Made by a program: the position numbers and the translations under genes. From an uncultured Campylobacter sp. (GTDB lineage: Bacteria; Campylobacterota; Campylobacteria; Campylobacterales; Campylobacteraceae), in NCBI GenBank assembly GCA_938036585.1, contig CALHQN010000138.1, positions 1 to 9,875 of the forward strand: DNA of 9,875 bases, read 5' to 3'. How positions within the stretch are numbered: the first letter of the stretch is position 1; the number at the start of each line of letters is the position of its first letter. The notes below the pieces were generated by a model, which saw nothing but the letters and a program-made list of their open reading frames with translations, was not told the origin of the DNA and did no database searches. This document shows positions 6,380 to 9,875 of this stretch, one piece after another.

Positions 6380-6385
6380 ATTATA
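6380..6385 (-). promoter_or_regulatory. -10 promoter box for the zinc-ribbon gene pair
   Basis: The minus strand reads ATATATAATATAACC here, with a perfect TATAAT. Initiation near 6373 would give a leader of about 22 nt with the AAGGAG ribosome site. The upstream side is T/A-rich (CTATTTTTAAATTATTAAG) without a clear -35, as is usual in Campylobacter. It lies just after the hairpin that ends the ribosomal-protein operon, so the pair has its own transcription start. Confidence 0.6.
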
Positions 6386-6418
6386 TATGAGATGGACTTA
6401 ATAATTTAAAAATAGAGG

Positions 6419-6446
6419 AATTTTAGCGGCTTTGGCCGCTAAAATT
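6419..6446 (-). terminator. Perfect 12-bp hairpin, terminator of rpsF-ssb-rpsR
   Basis: AATTTTAGCGGC (6419-6430), a 4-nt loop and GCCGCTAAAATT (6435-6446) form a perfect 12-bp stem with a GC core and A/T flanks. It begins directly after the rpsR coding region, sharing one base with its TAA stop. On the minus strand the stem is followed by CCTCTATTTTTAAATT, a moderately T-rich run. Position and shape fit an intrinsic terminator or a 3'-end stabilising hairpin. The stem is symmetric, so it could also act on transcripts from the other strand. Confidence 0.7.
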
Positions 6447-6706
6447 TAAAGATTTTCGAATGGGTTTGTGACCACGTCTTTGCGATCGACGATGTAAGGT
6501 ATAAGGGCTGCTTGGCGCGCGCGCTTGATAGCCTTTTCTACCATCTCTTGGTATTTTTTGCTAGTACCGGTTAAGCGACGCGGCATAATCTTAAAGCGCT
6601 CGCTTAGGCAATGCTTTAGCAGCGCCGTGTCCTTATAATCGATAAATTCGATCTTTGCTTCCGTAAATTTGCAATACTTTCTAGTATATTTTCTCTTATC
6701 TGCCAT
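6446..6706 (-). CDS. rpsR: Small ribosomal subunit protein bS18
   Basis: Primary 16S rRNA-binding protein of the small subunit platform, where it pairs with S6. The 86 residues include the family core [17 protein letters not shown] (10-26), then [19 protein letters not shown] (35-53) and [13 protein letters not shown] (59-71). Cys12 and Cys33 remain, but the full four-cysteine set of zinc-binding S18 forms is absent. The start is supported by AAGGA (complement of 6713-6717). It follows ssb by 13 nt and is the last gene of the rpsF-ssb-rpsR operon, ending at the hairpin. Confidence 0.97.
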   Translation of the reverse strand: MADKRKYTRKYCKFTEAKIEFIDYKDTALLKHCLSERFKIMPRRLTGTSKKYQEMVEKAIKRARQAALIPYIVDRKDVVTNPFENL

Positions 6707-6719
6707 GATTTTTCCTTAA

Positions 6720-7319
6720 TTAAAATGGGATCGTGTCGTTGCCGTCATCGTATTTATCGGCATCGACGTCGACTTCCGGAATCGTGCTTTCGTAACTCTG
6801 CTCTTTTTGTTTAGGCGCATTGTAATCGTTTTTTGCACCTCTGGAATTTGAGTTTTGTCTGTTAGCATAGCTATTCCCGCCGCCGTAATTACCGCCGCCA
6901 TAGTTAGAATTTCCTCCGCCGTAGCCGCCGGAGCTTCCACTATAATTGCCGCCCTCGTAATTGCCGCCTTGATTATAGCCGCCGCTTCCACCTTGATTGC
7001 TTCCTAGCATCTCCATCGTATCTACGCTAATGGAGTGCTTGCTTCGGTTCTGTCCGTTTTGATCCTGCCACTGATCTAGCTTTAAGCGGCCTTCGATCAA
7101 AATTTTACTGCCTTTTCGCAAGTATTGATTTGCGATCTCGGCCGTGCGACCGAAAAAATCTATGTCTATAAAGCACGTTTCTTCGCGTTTCTCGCCGTTT
7201 GAGCTACTGTATCTGCGTGTGACGGCGATGCCGGTTTTGCCTACGGCGGTACCCGTTTGCAGATATCTAAGCTCGATATCTCGGGTCAAATTACCTACCA
7301 AAACTACTTTATTGAACAT
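6720..7319 (-). CDS. ssb: Single-stranded DNA-binding protein SSB
   Basis: Binds single-stranded DNA during replication, recombination and repair, and recruits partner enzymes through its C-terminal tip. Residues 1-106 form the OB fold, opening with MFNKVVLVGNLTRDIELRY and containing IAVTRRYSS (31-39), FIDIDFFGRTAE (50-61) and ILIEGRLKLDQW (73-84). Residues about 109-151 are a Gly/Asn/Tyr/Ser-rich linker with repeated GGGN-type units. The end is the acidic tail DADKYDDGNDTIPF, with the IPF tip that contacts partners. At 199 residues it is at the long end for bacterial SSB because of the linker. A good AAAGGATA ribosome site precedes the ATG, and it lies 10 nt after rpsF. Confidence 0.97.
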   Translation of the reverse strand: MFNKVVLVGNLTRDIELRYLQTGTAVGKTGIAVTRRYSSSNGEKREETCFIDIDFFGRTAEIANQYLRKGSKILIEGRLKLDQWQDQNGQNRSKHSISVDTMEMLGSNQGGSGGYNQGGNYEGGNYSGSSGGYGGGNSNYGGGNYGGGNSYANRQNSNSRGAKNDYNAPKQKEQSYESTIPEVDVDADKYDDGNDTIPF

Positions 7320-7329
7320 ATTTTATCCT

Positions 7330-7743
7330 TTATTCGCCCTCTTTGGCTGCTTCTTCAGGCTCTTTTGGCTCTACTGGCGCTTTTGGCTCGCGCTCTTTTT
7401 TCGCAGGGCTTAGCTTGATACCTTTGCTTAGCTTGTCCCAAGCGGAAATTTCACGCTTAGTCTCATATTTGACGGTCAAAAATCTAATGATATCTTCGTT
7501 GATGCGCAGATTTCTAACAAGTTCGGAGATTAAGTTCGGCTCGGCTTTAAAATAGATTACGAAATAAACTCCGCGCTCATATTTGTCGATCTTATAGGCT
7601 AGCTTTCTAGCGCCCATTTCGATTACGGAAGCGATCTCTCCGCCGTTTTTGGTTATGATTTCTTTGACGAAATCGACTTTTGTTTTAACTTCATCGTCGG
7701 TAAGCGTGGGCTTAACGATGAATAAAACCTCGTAGTTTCTCAT
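7330..7743 (-). CDS. rpsF: Small ribosomal subunit protein bS6 with charged C-terminal tail
   Basis: Ribosomal protein that binds the 16S rRNA platform together with S18. The 137 residues begin with [17 protein letters not shown] (2-18) and contain [18 protein letters not shown] (44-61) and [17 protein letters not shown] (76-92), all typical of S6. After the folded domain (about 1-100) comes a Lys/Glu/Pro/Ala-rich tail (about 110-137, ending EEAAKEGE) that is probably disordered. The start has an AAGGAG site (complement of 7749-7754). It is the first gene of rpsF-ssb-rpsR, lies 84 nt after holA and has a structured leader described separately. Confidence 0.97.
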   Translation of the reverse strand: MRNYEVLFIVKPTLTDDEVKTKVDFVKEIITKNGGEIASVIEMGARKLAYKIDKYERGVYFVIYFKAEPNLISELVRNLRINEDIIRFLTVKYETKREISAWDKLSKGIKLSPAKKEREPKAPVEPKEPEEAAKEGE

Positions 7744-7765
7744 AAATTCTCCTTATGGATTTTAG

Positions 7766-7810
7766 CTCGCAAACAGCGTCTGCGGGCAAGGATTTTGCAA
7801 AAAATGCGAG
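7766..7810 (-). promoter_or_regulatory. Candidate structured leader ahead of rpsF
   Basis: In the minus-strand transcript CUCGCA (complement of 7805-7810) can pair with UGCGAG (complement of 7766-7771). Alternatively CGCAGAC (complement of 7778-7784) pairs with GUUUGCG (complement of 7768-7774) across a 3-nt loop, with one G-U pair. The two pairings share bases and exclude each other. A CCG lies in the middle. Many bacteria control this operon through an S6:S18-binding RNA in this place, but I cannot show that this leader fits that motif. Confidence 0.35.
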
Positions 7811-7813
7811 AGG

Positions 7814-7819
7814 ATATTA
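7814..7819 (-). promoter_or_regulatory. Possible -10 box for rpsF-ssb-rpsR
   Basis: TAATAT on the minus strand, preceded by the AT-rich AAATTTTAG, just after the holA stop. Initiation near 7807 would give a leader of roughly 60 nt that contains the alternative hairpins. It is weaker than the box at 6380, and readthrough from rnr-holA is equally possible. Confidence 0.3.
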
Positions 7820-7827
7820 CTAAAATT

Positions 7828-8832
7828 TCACTTAATGTTTGCTTTTTGCCCGAGCGAACTCAGTAACATGCGCTGCAACCTCAAAAACGACGCGAGCAAA
7901 AGCTCGTCCTTTGCCGCGTTTTTTTCGCTTTTGAGTTCAAATTCCAAATCGTTTAAGTGAGCGAAAATTTTATAAAACGTCTGTGTAGAAAAACCGGTGG
8001 CGTAGCGCTGCATCTGTGCGGCCACGGAAGGGGGCGGCTGATAGCCCAAAACCGCCTTAAAATCAAATCTGCCGTTTATTTTTACGTAAGCGTGCAGCCG
8101 AAAAATTCTATAAATCAAGCGGTAGAAATAATTTATCAGCTCCATCTCGTTGTATCCGCCGCCCAGAGCCATTTTGTAAAAATCTACGCGAAAATCGCAA
8201 AGGCCGAAAATCTTATCAAAAAGCTCGTCGTAGCTCACCTCGCTAAGGCCATAAACCATCAAATTTACGTTTTGCAGGCTAAGCTCAAGCCCTAAACTTG
8301 CGAATTTCTCTATCTCGCTCGCGCTTAAGCTCAGGCTTTCGTTGTGGATGGCGTAGATCCTGCTAAGCGCGGCGGTGTTTGCAAAAAGTCCGCACATCTC
8401 GCATTTTTGCGCAAGCAGCACTATGGCTTCATTCACGCCAGAGGGTTTGAAAAATCTAACCTCGTTTCGTTCAAATTCTTTGATAAAATCCGCGCTTACC
8501 GAAATTTCGCTATCGTTTAGCTCGTAGATTAGATGATTGTTCGCGTCCGCCTTGCACAGCGCGATGAGCCTTCGCAGCTCCTCTTTTTTGATGAGCGAGG
8601 CGGTTTTGATGTGAAGCGTGTTGCTACCGCCGAAAAGCGAGGGCTCCAAGAAGCTTCGCGCCTGCTCAAAATCATACTCTAAAAAATACAAACTCAAAAA
8701 ATTATCGGCCGCGTAAATTTGCTTCAATCGCTGCGCGTAAAGCTCGTTTGAAAAATCGTCTCCGCCGCGCAAAAGCACGAAATTCGGCACCCCGCCGCTT
8801 GCGATAAGCCCGTCAAATTCTTTTCTATACAT
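7828..8832 (-). CDS. holA: DNA polymerase III subunit delta (HolA)
   Basis: Clamp-loader subunit that opens the beta sliding clamp during chromosome replication. The 334 residues match the family length. The N-terminal block PNFVLLRGGDDFSNELYAQRL (16-36) corresponds to the start of the AAA+-like domain without a nucleotide site. LEPSLFGGSNTLHIK (62-76) is the characteristic LFGG region that contacts the clamp. The rest is helical and divergent, as usual in Campylobacterota, where this gene is often labelled hypothetical. It starts inside the rnr stop (TGATG, 1-nt overlap), so translation is coupled, and it precedes rpsF by 84 nt. The assignment rests on the N-terminal motifs, the size and the position next to rnr. 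Confidence 0.85.
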   Translation of the reverse strand: MYRKEFDGLIASGGVPNFVLLRGGDDFSNELYAQRLKQIYAADNFLSLYFLEYDFEQARSFLEPSLFGGSNTLHIKTASLIKKEELRRLIALCKADANNHLIYELNDSEISVSADFIKEFERNEVRFFKPSGVNEAIVLLAQKCEMCGLFANTAALSRIYAIHNESLSLSASEIEKFASLGLELSLQNVNLMVYGLSEVSYDELFDKIFGLCDFRVDFYKMALGGGYNEMELINYFYRLIYRIFRLHAYVKINGRFDFKAVLGYQPPPSVAAQMQRYATGFSTQTFYKIFAHLNDLEFELKSEKNAAKDELLLASFLRLQRMLLSSLGQKANIK

Positions 8833-9875
8833 CAGATCTTCTTTACCACCCTACCTAAGATCACTCCGCTAGCGATGTTTGCGTCCGTAAGCTCGACTAG
8901 CACGGGCGTTAAAATGTCGCCGGCGAAATTTGAAACTAAAATTTTAGCCCCTTTTAGTTTGTCGTCTAGCTTTGCGGTGACGGAATTTCCGTTTTCGTCG
9001 ATGTAGCAGTGGAATTTTTTGCCCAAATTTTCTGCGGCCCAGCGCGCAAATTTTCGGTCCATAAAATCAAACGCAACCTTATCCGCCTCGCGCTCTAGCT
9101 CGTTTAGCCGCGCGCACGTCGCATCGATGTTTAAAAGCAGGTAATTATAAAATTTCTCATCCCCCCTCATCTGCGCCTTTAGCAATCGGTGCAAAATGAG
9201 ATCGGAATAGCGCCTGATCGGGCTTGTAAAGTGCGTGTAGTTATCAAATCCGAGCCCGAAATGCCCGCGCGATTCGGATGCGTACTCGGCGCGCTTTTGA
9301 GCCTTGATGATGAGCTTATCGACCTCCTCGCGGATCCCCATGGCATCGGCTTGAGCCTGGATTTCGCCGATCATTTTAGCAAGGTTGTTCTGATACGGCG
9401 CGTCGATGCCGAACAGCGCCAGATCGTCAAGCAGCGCGTAAATTTTTTTAAGCTCCGCCGAGCCGTGATTTCTAAAAACACCCCGCTCGATGCGCGCCGC
9501 GGCGGCTTTATTGGCTAGCAGCATACAATCCTCGATGAGCTTGTGCGACGGAGTGTCGGTCTCAAAACGAGTGGAGTTTATAAAACCGCGCTCATCAAGC
9601 GTGATGCGAAGCTCCTTAGTGCGAAAATCAAATCCGCGCTTCAGCCTCGTACGGCGCAGGCGCTCGCAAATTTCATTAAGCGGCAAGAGCCAGCTTAAAA
9701 TTTCAGGCTCGGCTGCTTTCTCAGTGCGTAAAATTTCATCGACCTCGTCGTAATTGTAGCGGCGCTTTGATCTTATAATCGCTTCAAAAAGCTCCTCTTT
9801 TTGCGGGTTTAAATTTTCATCTAAAGCGATCTTAAAAACAAAGGCTAGCCTCGGCAAATCCGGCATCAGCGAGCA
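8832..9875 (-). CDS. rnr: Ribonuclease R, C-terminal part (5' end beyond window)
   Basis: Processive 3'-5' exoribonuclease of the RNase II/R family that degrades structured RNA. Only the last 347 codons are visible; the frame stays open to the right edge and the first residues (CSLMPDLPRLAFVF) lie inside the RNB catalytic domain, so the ATG at 9866 is not the real start. The family signature HFTSPIRRYSDLILHR sits at 212-227 counted from that Met, preceded by MLLANKAAAARI (115-126). After the RNB domain only about 75 residues remain (GKKFHCYIDENGN to the end), which can hold one short S1-like barrel but no Lys-rich tail like that of E. coli RNase R. It overlaps holA by 1 nt. In H. pylori the homologue is called vacB and has the same downstream neighbours. 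Confidence 0.93.
   Translation of the reverse strand, partial: CSLMPDLPRLAFVFKIALDENLNPQKEELFEAIIRSKRRYNYDEVDEILRTEKAAEPEILSWLLPLNEICERLRRTRLKRGFDFRTKELRITLDERGFINSTRFETDTPSHKLIEDCMLLANKAAAARIERGVFRNHGSAELKKIYALLDDLALFGIDAPYQNNLAKMIGEIQAQADAMGIREEVDKLIIKAQKRAEYASESRGHFGLGFDNYTHFTSPIRRYSDLILHRLLKAQMRGDEKFYNYLLLNIDATCARLNELEREADKVAFDFMDRKFARWAAENLGKKFHCYIDENGNSVTAKLDDKLKGAKILVSNFAGDILTPVLVELTDANIASGVILGRVVKKI

Noticed and set aside
6716..6991. Alternative minus-strand frame inside ssb (Ala/Thr/Ile-rich)
   Set aside because: It is a shifted reading of the Gly-rich linker DNA; the ssb frame has the OB fold and IPF tip.
6840..7000. Gly/Asn codon repeats in ssb as a tandem repeat or CRISPR-like array
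   Set aside because: They encode the normal Gly-rich SSB linker; units are irregular and there are no spacers.

Overview
The window looks like a core-genome segment of a Campylobacter with moderately high G+C. The encoded HemW, TatB, TatC, QueA, S6, S18, HolA and RNase R are Campylobacterota-like by my recollection of those families, and the DNA is scattered with AAATTT / AAAATTTT words in an otherwise GC-rich background. By eye the G+C is well above that of C. jejuni, which points to one of the oral, higher-GC species such as C. gracilis or the C. rectus/showae group. The species is inferred, not proven.

Left block (plus strand, 14-4687): hemW (heme chaperone), then a likely promoter, then tatB-tatC (twin-arginine protein export), queA (queuosine tRNA modification) and a membrane-anchored protein. 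That last protein looks like a decayed histidine-kinase ATPase domain joined to a decayed receiver domain. From tatB onward the genes are tightly packed (15 nt gap, 1 nt gap, ATGA overlap), so they probably form one transcript. tatB carries an unusually long Asn/Ser/Ala-rich tail built from a degenerate 9-10-codon repeat.

Middle (4688-6351): the most accessory-looking part. It holds an AT-richer orphan gene with a GTG start (4727-5179), a 329-bp stretch without a convincing gene where the two transcription directions converge, and a minus-strand pair. The pair encodes a zinc-ribbon protein with two membrane segments and, downstream, a protein with three membrane segments and a C-terminal peptidoglycan-binding-like module. 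It has its own TATAAT promoter.

Right block (minus strand, 9875 to 6419): rnr (RNase R, its 5' part lies beyond the right edge), holA (DNA polymerase III delta), then rpsF-ssb-rpsR, closed by a perfect 12-bp hairpin directly after the rpsR stop. The order matches, as I recall it, the vacB/rnr - hypothetical - rpsF - ssb - rpsR cluster of Helicobacter pylori. The leader ahead of rpsF can form two mutually exclusive hairpins and is a candidate autoregulatory element.

I see no tRNA, rRNA, CRISPR array, insertion sequence or phage module. The best candidates for undescribed biology are the pseudo-kinase/pseudo-receiver protein, the zinc-ribbon plus peptidoglycan-binding membrane pair, and the repeat-built TatB tail.
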